Source: Glaciecola blandensis
GTDB taxonomy: Bacteria; Pseudomonadota; Gammaproteobacteria; Enterobacterales; Alteromonadaceae
NCBI RefSeq assembly: GCF_031846165.1
Contig: NZ_JAVRIE010000004.1
Location: 186,001-250,000, forward strand
Direction: 5' to 3'
Length of the DNA: 64,000 nt
In this document: in pieces, positions 43,535-52,400 of the stretch
Numbering within the stretch: the stretch's first letter is position 1
How the letters are laid out: each line of letters opens with the position of its first letter
Made by a program: the position numbers and the translations under genes
The notes under the pieces: model-generated
The model's input: only the letters and a program-made list of their open reading frames with translations
Told to the model about the DNA's origin: nothing
The model's database searches: none

Positions 43535-43654
43535 TGGTGTATCTTGCTCACGTCAACCACCCTTAAGCCATACTAGAGCAAAGTAAGCATTTCGACAAAT
43601 GGTAAACCCTGTAAGGCTTGTGCCTAAGAAATTAACACATTCCAAAATAAAACA

Positions 43655-43683
43655 TTGACCACTTATATAAGTGCTTATATATT
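43655..43683 (+). promoter_or_regulatory. Sigma-70 promoter with embedded palindrome
   Basis: TTGACC (43655-43660), 17-nt spacer, TATATT (43678-43683). The spacer and -35 edge contain the perfect palindrome CACTTATATAAGTG (43660-43673). The MarR-type protein encoded about 60 nt downstream probably binds it and represses itself. Confidence 0.7.
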
Positions 43684-43741
43684 ATTCGAAGGAATTCATA
43701 AAAAAGCAAGATACTGTTCACCATAAACAAGAAGATAAACC

Positions 43742-44728
43742 ATGCAAAACGACTTTCTCAATGAATTAGCAGAGCTTGCTTTGGGTAGCAGATTAAAGCG
43801 CATTAGTGAAAAAGTGATGGCGAGTGCTGCTGAGGTCTATGCAACTTTTGACATGGCAATCCAGCCAAAATGGTTCACTTTATTGGCATTACTCTATGCG
43901 AAAGGACGAGTCACTATTGTGGAGGCGTCACAAGCGCTTGGTCTCTCCCAGCCGGCACTGAGCCAATTTTGTAAGCAACTATTGGCTGAAGAACTGATTG
44001 AAGTGACGGTGGGGAGCAAAGACTCCAGACAGCGCCAGCTTCAACTAAGTAAGAAAGGGGTGCATTCGATAGAAAAGATGAAACCCATTTGGCGAGCCGT
44101 TGAAAAAGCGGCAAAGGATCTTTGTGAAGAATCCAATAACGATTTTTATCGTGCACTACTGACCTTTGAAAAGTCTTTCGAAAAACAAAATTTACTACAA
44201 CGCACAAAACACTATATGGATAAGGCCGCTATGAATAACAATATCGAGTTCTTAAGTTTTACAGATGAACTTGCTCCTTATTTTGAAGAAATCAACGCTC
44301 AGTGGATCAATGCGATGTTCGTCCTAGAAACGATTGATAAAGAAGTATTACAACAGCCGCGCATGCATATTATCGATAAAGGCGGGAAAATTTGGTTCGC
44401 AAAACATCCTGAACTAGGCATTGTTGGTGCTTGTGCATTACTGAACAAAGGGAACGGTAATTTTGAGCTAACCAAAATGGGCGTACTGGATTCTGCACGT
44501 GGTTTAAAAGTGGGCGAGGTGCTCCTTCAATATGTGATAGAACAAGCGCTTGCTATGCCGGTGTCTACTCTGTTTCTGCTAACGAATGCAAAATGTGAGG
44601 CTGCTATTCACTTGTACGAAAAGAATGGCTTTGTGCACGACAAAGATATTATGGAAAAGTATGGTGCAAGTTATGAACGTTGCAACGTGGCCATGCGCTA
44701 TGTGAAAAAAACGCCGCAAGCAAATTGA
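43742..44728 (+). CDS. MarR-type regulator fused to GNAT acetyltransferase
   Basis: 328-aa two-domain protein. The N-terminal winged helix (about 1-140) has VTIVEASQALGLSQPALSQF and a wing with DSRQRQLQLSKKG. The C-terminal GNAT domain (about 175-322) has MGVLDSARGLKVGEVLLQYV as the acetyl-CoA loop and AIHLYEKNGFV. This fusion is widespread, but its small-molecule substrate is generally unknown. The promoter contains a palindrome suggesting autoregulation. Confidence 0.9.
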   Translation: MQNDFLNELAELALGSRLKRISEKVMASAAEVYATFDMAIQPKWFTLLALLYAKGRVTIVEASQALGLSQPALSQFCKQLLAEELIEVTVGSKDSRQRQLQLSKKGVHSIEKMKPIWRAVEKAAKDLCEESNNDFYRALLTFEKSFEKQNLLQRTKHYMDKAAMNNNIEFLSFTDELAPYFEEINAQWINAMFVLETIDKEVLQQPRMHIIDKGGKIWFAKHPELGIVGACALLNKGNGNFELTKMGVLDSARGLKVGEVLLQYVIEQALAMPVSTLFLLTNAKCEAAIHLYEKNGFVHDKDIMEKYGASYERCNVAMRYVKKTPQAN

Positions 44729-44847
44729 GAAAGAAACCAAACAAACTCTGCTGCGGCAATAGTGAATAAATTCATAATAGAATACTTGTAGGCACGTTTT
44801 GATTGTTATAATCTGTATTTTCGTTCATATCGTCCAATTTGAAGTCT

Positions 44848-45681
44848 ATGGATCGTTTGTCAGATATTTTAAATCGCTTCTCGATGGATGCTGGTGTGTT
44901 TTTTACCGGCAACCTTTGTGGCATGTCTTCTTTTGAATTAGACAAAGAAGAACCAGTACATGGACATTTGCATCTCTTACGTGCAGGTAAACTTAAAATT
45001 GTTCGTCCAGGCTTGGCACCGATTATTTTAGATGAACCGAGTGTGATGTACTTTCCTCGCGGCAATACTCATCGCTTCGAGACGGATCCAGAATTAGGGG
45101 CTGATTTGGTTTGCGCCACTATTCACTATCAAACGGTCGCCAGCAACCCTATCGTGAGTGCTTTACCTGAGTTAGTCCACTATCCTTTGTCTGAGCATCC
45201 CAGTTTGGGCCGCTCTGCTGCGTGGTTATTTGAAGAAGCCTTTGCAAGCAAGTGTGGTCGACAACCTATGATCAACCGTTTGTGTGACATTTTTATTATT
45301 CAAATTTTACGCGAAGTGCTGGCGCAAGATAGCGTATCACAAGGCTTATTATCGGGCTTGTCTCACCCCCAATTAAGTCGGGTATTAACCAAAATCCATG
45401 AAGCGCCAGAAGCCAATTGGACATTAGACAATATGGCATCAGATGCGGGCATGTCGCGTTCAAAATTTGCTGCTATATTTAAAGAATTACTGGGGCAAAC
45501 ACCCGGTGACTATGTCGCAGATTGGCGCATGAGCATTGCACAAACGCTGTTGAAGAAAGAGCAATCGGTTGGTATTGTGGCTCACACTTTAGGATATGAA
45601 AATGGCTCTGCATTTGCTCGTGTTTTCCGCAAACGCGTTGGGATGTCTCCAAAGGAATGGCTAAAATCCTTGGTCCAATAG
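44848..45681 (+). CDS. AraC-family regulator with cupin-type sensor domain
   Basis: 277-aa protein. The ATG at 44848 is preferred to the TTG at 44839. The N-terminal cupin (about 1-170) has HGHLHLLRAGKLKI and YFPRGNTHRFE. The C-terminal double helix-turn-helix (about 180-277) has ASDAGMSRSKFAAIFKELLG and LGYENGSAFARVFRKRVG then MSPKEW. AraC proteins of this type sense small molecules and often control the next gene. Here a D-2-hydroxyacid dehydrogenase gene follows 47 nt later on the same strand. Confidence 0.9.
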   Translation: MDRLSDILNRFSMDAGVFFTGNLCGMSSFELDKEEPVHGHLHLLRAGKLKIVRPGLAPIILDEPSVMYFPRGNTHRFETDPELGADLVCATIHYQTVASNPIVSALPELVHYPLSEHPSLGRSAAWLFEEAFASKCGRQPMINRLCDIFIIQILREVLAQDSVSQGLLSGLSHPQLSRVLTKIHEAPEANWTLDNMASDAGMSRSKFAAIFKELLGQTPGDYVADWRMSIAQTLLKKEQSVGIVAHTLGYENGSAFARVFRKRVGMSPKEWLKSLVQ

Positions 45682-45728
45682 GCCACTATGTAGCATCAGC
45701 CGATTCACATCAAAGCAAGGAAACGACA

Positions 45729-46880
45729 ATGACTGACAAGCCATTTAACGGCAAACAACGACTTGAGTTTATTAACCGTTTGCTCGAACACCATCAGTCG
45801 ATAACACCGGCAGCGTATCAGCAAATTCTTGATGCTTTGGAAACTCAAAAAGAGAACTTTGGCTATAATAACAAAGGAAAGCTTAAGGTTGCCTGTTTTG
45901 ATACCCATTCTTACGATAAAGCCGCTTTTGAAGACTTAGGTGATACACCTGTCGACCTCATCTATATAAATACCTCATTGAATCTAGTGTCAGCAGCACA
46001 AGCGAAGGGCTGCCTGGCCATTTGTGTTTTTGTGAATGATGATTGTAGTGAAGCGGTCATTGAGCGACTCGCTGGCTTCGGCGTTAAAATAATCGCTTTG
46101 CGCTGTGCAGGATATAATAACGTTGATTTAGCCGCCTGTGAAAAACATCAGATCGACGTGGTGCGCGTGCCTGAATATAGTCCCTACGCTGTCGCCGAGC
46201 ACAGCGTGGCATTGATGTTAATGCTAAACCGCAAGCTTCATCGGGCTTACATGCGCAATCGAAACGGACAGTTTGTACTCGATGGTTTAGTTGGTTTTGA
46301 CATGCATGGCAGAACAGTCGGTATTGTTGGTGCTGGTAAAATTGGCAAAGTACTCATTGATATTCTGAGCGGATTTGGTTGCCAAATATTAGTTTATGAT
46401 TTGAACATGGATGCTGAGTTGCAAGCGAAGAAAAATGTGAGTTATGTGGATTTGGAAACGCTATTGTCAAACAGCGATATTATAAGTTTGCATGCCCCGT
46501 TAAATAAAGATACCTACCATATGATTGGTATGGCTGCGATTGAGCTTATGAAATCAGGCGTCATGTTGATCAACACCGGCAGAGGCGCATTGATCGATAC
46601 CAAAGCGCTAATCAAAGGGCTTAAATCTCAGAAAATTGGGGCCGCGGGTATTGATGTGTATGAAGAAGAAGCCGACATTTTCTTCAAAGATAGCAGTGGG
46701 GAAGTGCTCACAGATGATGTCTTTGCGCGTTTAACCACGTTTAGTAATGTCGTGATTACGTCACATCAGGGCTTTCTTACTCGCGAGGCACTGCATAATA
46801 TTGCGCAAACGACTCTCGACAATTTAAATGAATTTCGGGCTGGCAAAAAAGGAGCGCAGTTAAGCAATTATGTAAGCTAG
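45729..46880 (+). CDS. D-2-hydroxyacid dehydrogenase (D-lactate dehydrogenase-like)
   Basis: 383-aa NAD-dependent dehydrogenase. The start at 45729 has AAGGAAA upstream; the frame to 45657 overlaps the araC gene and is rejected. An N-terminal extension of about 50 residues precedes the catalytic domain. The NAD fold has VGIVGAGKIGKVL; the substrate arginine is in NTGRGALIDT, the glutamate in GIDVYEEE and the histidine in SHQGFLTREAL. The pattern is closest to fermentative D-lactate dehydrogenases (LdhA). Probably controlled by the AraC protein upstream. Confidence 0.88.
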   Translation: MTDKPFNGKQRLEFINRLLEHHQSITPAAYQQILDALETQKENFGYNNKGKLKVACFDTHSYDKAAFEDLGDTPVDLIYINTSLNLVSAAQAKGCLAICVFVNDDCSEAVIERLAGFGVKIIALRCAGYNNVDLAACEKHQIDVVRVPEYSPYAVAEHSVALMLMLNRKLHRAYMRNRNGQFVLDGLVGFDMHGRTVGIVGAGKIGKVLIDILSGFGCQILVYDLNMDAELQAKKNVSYVDLETLLSNSDIISLHAPLNKDTYHMIGMAAIELMKSGVMLINTGRGALIDTKALIKGLKSQKIGAAGIDVYEEEADIFFKDSSGEVLTDDVFARLTTFSNVVITSHQGFLTREALHNIAQTTLDNLNEFRAGKKGAQLSNYVS

Positions 46881-46965
46881 ATCAATGTATAGGTGAACAT
46901 AGTTGTCTATATTATGGTGAAGCTTTCAGTATTTTCCGTTTTCAACAACACCTCTTGGAGCGCGC

Positions 46966-48810
46966 ATGCAATCGGTGGTTTCCCAGTTTAATAATAAAAT
47001 AACGTGGCATGACTTACTACAATCCGGTAACCGGATTTTCTTAGGGTCGAATGCCGGTATTCCAAACGCATTAGTTGATAGCCTTATCCAAGATGGCAAA
47101 GGCATTAAGGATATTGAAGTTACCCATATTGGCACTCTATCAGATGAGCGCTGGGCGCTGCCAGAACATCAAGGCCAATTTAAAGTGAATACTTTCTTTA
47201 TTCATGGAAAGGTTATTCGGCAAGCTGTGGACGAAGGTCGCGCCGACTATACGCCAGTTTTTTTATCAGAAATTTCGAGTTTGTTTTCGGATGATATTCT
47301 CCCTTTAGATGCAGCCTTAATTATGGTTAGTCCTCCTGATGAGCTGGGTTATTGTTCACTCGGCGTCTCGGTTGATGTGGTGATGTCAGCTGCTCGTTCT
47401 GCCAAAAAAATAATCGCCCAGATCAATCCAAAAATGCCGCGAACAGCGGGCCATTCTTTTCTGCATATTTCTGAGTTTGCTGCCTGTTTAACTCATGAGC
47501 AGGCTTTGCCTGAAGTGCATCAAGCCCCGAAAACCGATATCTATGAACGTATTGGTCAATATGTAGCGATGTTGGTTAACGATGGGGCAACCTTACAACT
47601 CGGCATCGGTAAAATTCCCGATGCTACTTTGCGATATTTGAGCAAACACAAGGATCTTGGGATCCATAGCGAGATGATCAGTGATGGAGTGATCGATCTA
47701 ATCAAATCAGGGGTGATTAATAATCGTAAAAAAACCTTTCACCCGGGTAAGTCCGTGGTTAGTTTTTGCATGGGCACAGAGCGCTTATATGAGTTTGTGC
47801 ATAACAACCCTCATATTGAATTCTACCCGTCAAGTTATGTCAACAAACCCACGAACATTGCCAAAAACGATAATCTGGTGTCAATCAACAGTGCGCTCGA
47901 GGTCGACTTAACAGGGCAAGTGGTCGCAGATTCGATTGGCCATGACTTTTATAGTGGCATTGGTGGGCAAGTCGATTTCGTGACTGGCGCAACAATTAGC
48001 AAAGGTGGGAAGCCTATTATCGCGTTACCTTCAACGGCGAAGAACGGCAGCGTATCGCGTATTGTTGCGAACATTACCGATGGCGCAGGTGTCGTTACTT
48101 CACGCGGTAATGTTCACTACGTGATTACCGAGTTTGGTGTGGCTAGCTTAAAAGGCAAAAGTATTCGTGAACGTGCGTTAGAGCTGATACGTGTCGCTCA
48201 CCCTAAGTTTCGAGAAGAATTGCTCGCATCAGTACGTCAGCACTATTGGGTTCCTGATTATCAAACTAAATTCCCAACCGATGTGCCAGAATTGGGCGAG
48301 CTTCAACTGAAAGAAATTTCAATTCAAGGTGACACTTTTTACCTACGACCTTTAAACCCAGCAGATGAACGCCAGCTACAAGAGTTCTTTTATTCACATA
48401 CCAAAGAAACGCTCCGCCTACGCTATAACTACATCCCTCAGGGCATGAGTAGACAAAATTCTTGTGATCTTGTGAGCGTTGATCAGACCAAAGATCTGGC
48501 ATTAACCATTGTGAATCAGCAAGGATCTAAAATAGCCATTGAGGCAGTGGGTCGATATTACCTCAATCCAGACAATACCTGTGAAGTTGCTTTCGTGACA
48601 CGCGAAAATCAACAAGGAAAGGGCATGGCATCACGCTTAATGAAGCAAATGATCGATATCGCTAAACAGCGACATATTTCTAAAATGGTCGCGTTTGTTC
48701 GCAGTGAGAATAAACCTATGATTTCTGTGTTTGAGCAGTTTGAATTTAAACGAGTGTTTAACCCAGATCCGGCAGAAGTCGAGCTAGTTCTGTTTTTGGA
48801 GGAGAAGTAA
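46966..48810 (+). CDS. Acetyl-CoA hydrolase/CoA-transferase fused to GNAT acetyltransferase
   Basis: 614-aa bifunctional protein. Residues about 10-435 form an acetyl-CoA hydrolase/transferase (Cat1/4-hydroxybutyrate CoA-transferase type) with GIGGQVDFVTGATIS and the catalytic glutamate in VITEFGVASLKGKS. Residues about 450-610 form a GNAT domain with EVAFVTRENQQGKGMASRLMKQ. The end of the gene abuts the histone-deacetylase-like gene with no gap. The fusion suggests coupling of acetyl-CoA level and protein acetylation; substrates are not known. Confidence 0.9.
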   Translation: MQSVVSQFNNKITWHDLLQSGNRIFLGSNAGIPNALVDSLIQDGKGIKDIEVTHIGTLSDERWALPEHQGQFKVNTFFIHGKVIRQAVDEGRADYTPVFLSEISSLFSDDILPLDAALIMVSPPDELGYCSLGVSVDVVMSAARSAKKIIAQINPKMPRTAGHSFLHISEFAACLTHEQALPEVHQAPKTDIYERIGQYVAMLVNDGATLQLGIGKIPDATLRYLSKHKDLGIHSEMISDGVIDLIKSGVINNRKKTFHPGKSVVSFCMGTERLYEFVHNNPHIEFYPSSYVNKPTNIAKNDNLVSINSALEVDLTGQVVADSIGHDFYSGIGGQVDFVTGATISKGGKPIIALPSTAKNGSVSRIVANITDGAGVVTSRGNVHYVITEFGVASLKGKSIRERALELIRVAHPKFREELLASVRQHYWVPDYQTKFPTDVPELGELQLKEISIQGDTFYLRPLNPADERQLQEFFYSHTKETLRLRYNYIPQGMSRQNSCDLVSVDQTKDLALTIVNQQGSKIAIEAVGRYYLNPDNTCEVAFVTRENQQGKGMASRLMKQMIDIAKQRHISKMVAFVRSENKPMISVFEQFEFKRVFNPDPAEVELVLFLEEK

Positions 48811-49728
48811 ATGTCACTTACTTTTATCAGTAGTCCGAAATGTTTGTTACACGACATGGATCCAGAGCACCCTGAGCAGCCAGCTCGCTTGCATAGTATT
48901 AACGACCAATTAATCGCCTCTGGCGTTGAATTAGCACTTCAATTCATAGATGCACAACCAGCGTCGCTCGCGCAAATATGCCGCGCTCATGATCGAAAAT
49001 TTGTGGATGATGTGATTCGAAAAGCACCGGAAGAGGGTCATCGTTGGCTAGATGATGACACTTTAATGATGCCACACTCACTGGATGCTGCATTATATGC
49101 CGCTGGCGCAGGAATTAATGCTGTAGATTTGGTGATGGGCGACGAAGCTGATGCTGTGTTTTGTGCAGTTAGGCCACCGGGCCATCATGCTGAATATGCA
49201 AAGTCGGGTGGCTTTTGTATTTTTAACAATGTGGCTGTCGCTGCTCGACATGCAATGGCTGAACATGGTTTGCAACGGGTCGCAATTATTGATTTTGATG
49301 TGCATCACGGGAATGGCACGGAAGATATCTTTAAAGACGATGAGCGAGTCATGTTTTGTTCGTCATTCCAGCACCCGTTCTATCCGTTTAGCGGTGACAA
49401 ACCGACTAAAGCTCATATCGTCAATACACCTATTCCGGCAGGGACTAAGGGAGATGAATATCGTGAGTTAGTGCAACATTGGTTCGACAAGCTAGATAAA
49501 TTTAAACCGGAATTAGTCCTTATTTCTGCTGGGTTTGACGCGCATGCAGAAGATGGACTGGGTCATTTACGGTTAGTCGAAGCAGATTACGAGTGGATTA
49601 CTTTGCAAATAAAAGACATTGCTGATAAACACTGCAAGGGTCGCATTGTGTCGATGTTAGAAGGTGGATACGCCTTAAGTGCATTATCGCGCAGTGTGGT
49701 TATGCATTTAAAAGCATTATTGAATTAA
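48811..49728 (+). CDS. Histone deacetylase family hydrolase
   Basis: 305-aa zinc amidohydrolase of the HDAC/AcuC/acetylpolyamine group. Motifs: RPPGHHAEYAKSGGFCIFNN, IIDFDVHHGNGTEDIF, SSFQHPFYP, ISAGFDAHAEDGLG and MLEGGYALSAL. These contain the tandem histidines and the Asp-His-Asp zinc ligands, so it should be active. It starts directly after the CoA-transferase-GNAT gene, pairing a putative acetylase with a deacetylase. Confidence 0.93.
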   Translation: MSLTFISSPKCLLHDMDPEHPEQPARLHSINDQLIASGVELALQFIDAQPASLAQICRAHDRKFVDDVIRKAPEEGHRWLDDDTLMMPHSLDAALYAAGAGINAVDLVMGDEADAVFCAVRPPGHHAEYAKSGGFCIFNNVAVAARHAMAEHGLQRVAIIDFDVHHGNGTEDIFKDDERVMFCSSFQHPFYPFSGDKPTKAHIVNTPIPAGTKGDEYRELVQHWFDKLDKFKPELVLISAGFDAHAEDGLGHLRLVEADYEWITLQIKDIADKHCKGRIVSMLEGGYALSALSRSVVMHLKALLN

Positions 49729-49851
49729 GCGATTTTGGCATCATCTATATCCCTGTTACTATCGTATCCATCACATCGTCAGTGACAGATTGTCGAAGCG
49801 CTTAGAACTCAAAGCTTCAGCACATATAGAATAAAAAGGAAATGCTTAGCA

Positions 49852-50904
49852 ATGAAATACTCACCATTAGGAAACTCGGGTTTGTCGGTTTCTCGCGTAT
49901 GCTTGGGTAGCATGACGTGGGGCGTGCAAAATACTCAAGCCGATGCCGATCAACAAATTGGCTATGCACTAGACAAAGGCGTTAACTTCATTGATACCGC
50001 TGAAATGTATCCGGTACCACCTTCAGAAGCAACACATGGTGACACAGAGCGAGTCATTGGCAATTGGTTGTCACGTAATGAAAGCCAGCGAGAAAAACTG
50101 GTCATTGCGTCCAAGATTGCAGGTCCCGGTTTTCCCTATGTAAGAGATAACAGCATGATCAGTGGTGACTCAATCCAAGTCGCTCTTGATGATTCTCTCG
50201 CTCGACTACAAAGCGATTATATCGATGTGTACCAACTTCATTGGCCAAATAGAACCTCCCCTCACTTTGGTAAACACTGGCTTAATCAAGTGAAAGCAAG
50301 CACGCAAGACGTAGCGGCAGAGAAAGATAGAATGCGCGATATCGTGCTCGGTTTAGGCAAAGCCTTGTCGAGCGGCAAAATAAAACACTGGGGCTTATCT
50401 GATGATACGCCTTGGGGGATTCACACATACTTGCAATTATGTAATGAGCTGAATGTTGCTCGCCCAGTGTCGATCCAAAACGAATTTAATTTGTTGCATG
50501 TGAAAGATTGGCCCTACCTGATCGAATCTTGTGTATTTGAAGATATTGCCTACCTTCCTTGGTCACCGTTATCTGGCGGAATGTTGTCAGGTAAATATCT
50601 TGGAGGTGCACGTCCCGCAGGCAGTCGTTGGACAATGGAGCAACGACAAGGCTTATTTAGAAATACCGAGAACGCCGAGAAGGCTGTTGCCGCTTACTGC
50701 GATGTTGCGAAAAGGCACGGTATTACACCAAGCCAATTAGCGCTCGCTTGGTGCGATCAAGTTGACGGCGTGAGTTCAACTATTATTGGTGCAACAACCA
50801 TGGCACAGCTTGAAGAGAATATTGCTGCGTTTGAGCTCGAGTTACCTGAGCAGTGCTTACATGAAATTGATGAGATCTTAAGGGATTATCCAATTCCGTT
50901 TTAG
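49852..50904 (+). CDS. Aldo/keto reductase (Tas-like)
   Basis: 350-aa NADPH-dependent oxidoreductase with a TIM barrel. Seen: LGSMTWGVQNTQADADQQI, IDTAEMYPVPPSE with the active-site Asp and Tyr, LVIASKIAG with the Lys, and VYQLHWPNR with the His. The cofactor-binding end has IIGATTMAQLEENIAA. Layout matches E. coli Tas. AAAAAGGAAATG-type spacing gives a good ribosome site. A terminator follows. Confidence 0.93.
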   Translation: MKYSPLGNSGLSVSRVCLGSMTWGVQNTQADADQQIGYALDKGVNFIDTAEMYPVPPSEATHGDTERVIGNWLSRNESQREKLVIASKIAGPGFPYVRDNSMISGDSIQVALDDSLARLQSDYIDVYQLHWPNRTSPHFGKHWLNQVKASTQDVAAEKDRMRDIVLGLGKALSSGKIKHWGLSDDTPWGIHTYLQLCNELNVARPVSIQNEFNLLHVKDWPYLIESCVFEDIAYLPWSPLSGGMLSGKYLGGARPAGSRWTMEQRQGLFRNTENAEKAVAAYCDVAKRHGITPSQLALAWCDQVDGVSSTIIGATTMAQLEENIAAFELELPEQCLHEIDEILRDYPIPF

Positions 50905-50930
50905 TCAATTAGGCAGACAATCGCGAGAAT

Positions 50931-50958
50931 AAAAAGCCTGCTTTGTGCAGGCTTCTTT
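50931..50958 (+). terminator. Terminator after aldo/keto reductase gene
   Basis: AAAAAGCCTGC, TTTGT loop, GCAGGCTTCTTT. Stem of 8 bp plus T-rich tail, about 30 nt after the stop. Confidence 0.8.
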
Positions 50959-50989
50959 GTGCTGATTATACGTATCGCGCAGGCTGATT

Positions 50990-52147
50990 CTAACTATTGA
51001 GTGCTAGTCTATCCACGATGCTGGCTACGTCTTGTCTAAACTTAGCTTTTCGCAATGTACTGTTAATGCGTCCGAGACCATAGTGTTGAACTAAGGCTTC
51101 AGAGTGGAAGAATGATTCACAGCCAGTTTCAGCATAGCTAATTTCATCAATATTCACATTATCCATGGCACGTTCGAATACGATCATGTCGGTAATACGA
51201 CAAATAATATAACTGAAAGCAACTACGCCTTGCTGTTCGAGACTGAGTTCAGAATCTTTTAATTTATCAACCAATGGCAGGGTATTGGCACCTAGGCTTT
51301 CAACAATCTCTTCAGGAAGTTGGGCATTTTTAGCGAATGCTTTCCCCATAATAGAAGCGTTGGTACCGAGTATGTTTTGAATATTCAGTACACGTTCAAA
51401 GAAGCTAGTGTTATTTAAATAAAATGTTGCAATTTCTGGCTTTGCTGTTAGCAAAGAAATATCGCCTAAGTAATCCAGCAAGCAACGAGTCGATAATTCT
51501 GCCGAGTTATCCATCTTCAAATCTTTGGCGATTAGTAATCCAATTGAGCTGGCCAAAAAGCTTGCTTTCCAAATGCGATGATAGGCTCTTTTTTGTTCTT
51601 GGCTAATAAATTCTGCACTGTGCTCAAGTGCAAACTGCATAGCGATATTCTTTGCCTGCAATACTCCTAAGTAAACGATAGCATGATTAATGGTGGTAAT
51701 AGATTTACGTAAGGCGAACAGTGATGAGTTCGCAACCTTAATCACTTTCACAACTAACTCGGGGTCATTTTTAATAATGTCCATGAGTTCTTTGGGGTCA
51801 TTTATATCGCGTGTTAATGACATTAACAAAGGATGTGGTTTTTTGAGGCTAGATGCGTTGTCTATAATTTTGCGTTGTTTATCATTTATCACGTCATCGA
51901 GCAGTTCAAAGCTTTTAAACTCATCGGACGGCTCAGGCACATCTTTTGGGTTACGCAGTTTGAGGCTCGGCTCTGAGTCTTCTTGAATACCACCAAACGT
52001 CGCAGTGTTGATCGTGCGTTTCTTTTTTGGGTCTTTTGTCGCAATAGTCGACTTCTTGCTGATGCGATATAAATACAGCACTAGCAAGAGGCCAGCAATT
52101 GCGATTGAATTAATGACAATGTCTAAGGGAATATCGTTTATCGACAC
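50990..52147 (-). CDS. Membrane-anchored HDOD domain protein
   Basis: 385-aa protein from a GTG start. One N-terminal TM helix (about 7-26, VINSIAIAGLLLVLYLY), a charged linker, and an HDOD domain (about 95-300) with KKPHPLLMSLTRDINDPKEL, IIKNDPELVVKVIKVANSSLF and INHAIVYLGVLQAKNIAM. Histidine in the linker start is not of HD type, so phosphodiesterase activity is not expected. Role unknown; it likely signals at the inner membrane. Confidence 0.87.
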   Translation of the reverse strand: MSINDIPLDIVINSIAIAGLLLVLYLYRISKKSTIATKDPKKKRTINTATFGGIQEDSEPSLKLRNPKDVPEPSDEFKSFELLDDVINDKQRKIIDNASSLKKPHPLLMSLTRDINDPKELMDIIKNDPELVVKVIKVANSSLFALRKSITTINHAIVYLGVLQAKNIAMQFALEHSAEFISQEQKRAYHRIWKASFLASSIGLLIAKDLKMDNSAELSTRCLLDYLGDISLLTAKPEIATFYLNNTSFFERVLNIQNILGTNASIMGKAFAKNAQLPEEIVESLGANTLPLVDKLKDSELSLEQQGVVAFSYIICRITDMIVFERAMDNVNIDEISYAETGCESFFHSEALVQHYGLGRINSTLRKAKFRQDVASIVDRLALNS

Positions 52148-52337
52148 GTAGTTACTCTGAAAATGATTGCGCTGAGCAAATAATACACTAGCTAAGAGTA
52201 TATTTAATGCATAATATTTGATCTAAAGGTATGAATTACCGAACCCAATTTATTGTCCCTATTGTTGCAATACCATTTTAAAACGTCACTTTTTTACGTT
52301 GTTTACCATCGAGATAAACGACGAAAATTTCACTTTA

Positions 52338-52371
52338 CTGTCATAGTTCTGTCATTAAATCGCTTTATCGT
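52338..52371 (+). promoter_or_regulatory. Near-perfect Pho box and -10 before Na/Pi symporter gene
   Basis: CTGTCATAGTTCTGTCAT at 52338-52355 matches the E. coli-type Pho box with both CTGTCAT half-sites perfect. TATCGT at 52366-52371 follows after 10 nt. The start codon is 30 nt downstream. This puts the symporter under PhoB. Confidence 0.85.
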
Positions 52372-52400
52372 TTCTGTTCAAGAATTAGATAAGAAAGTGT

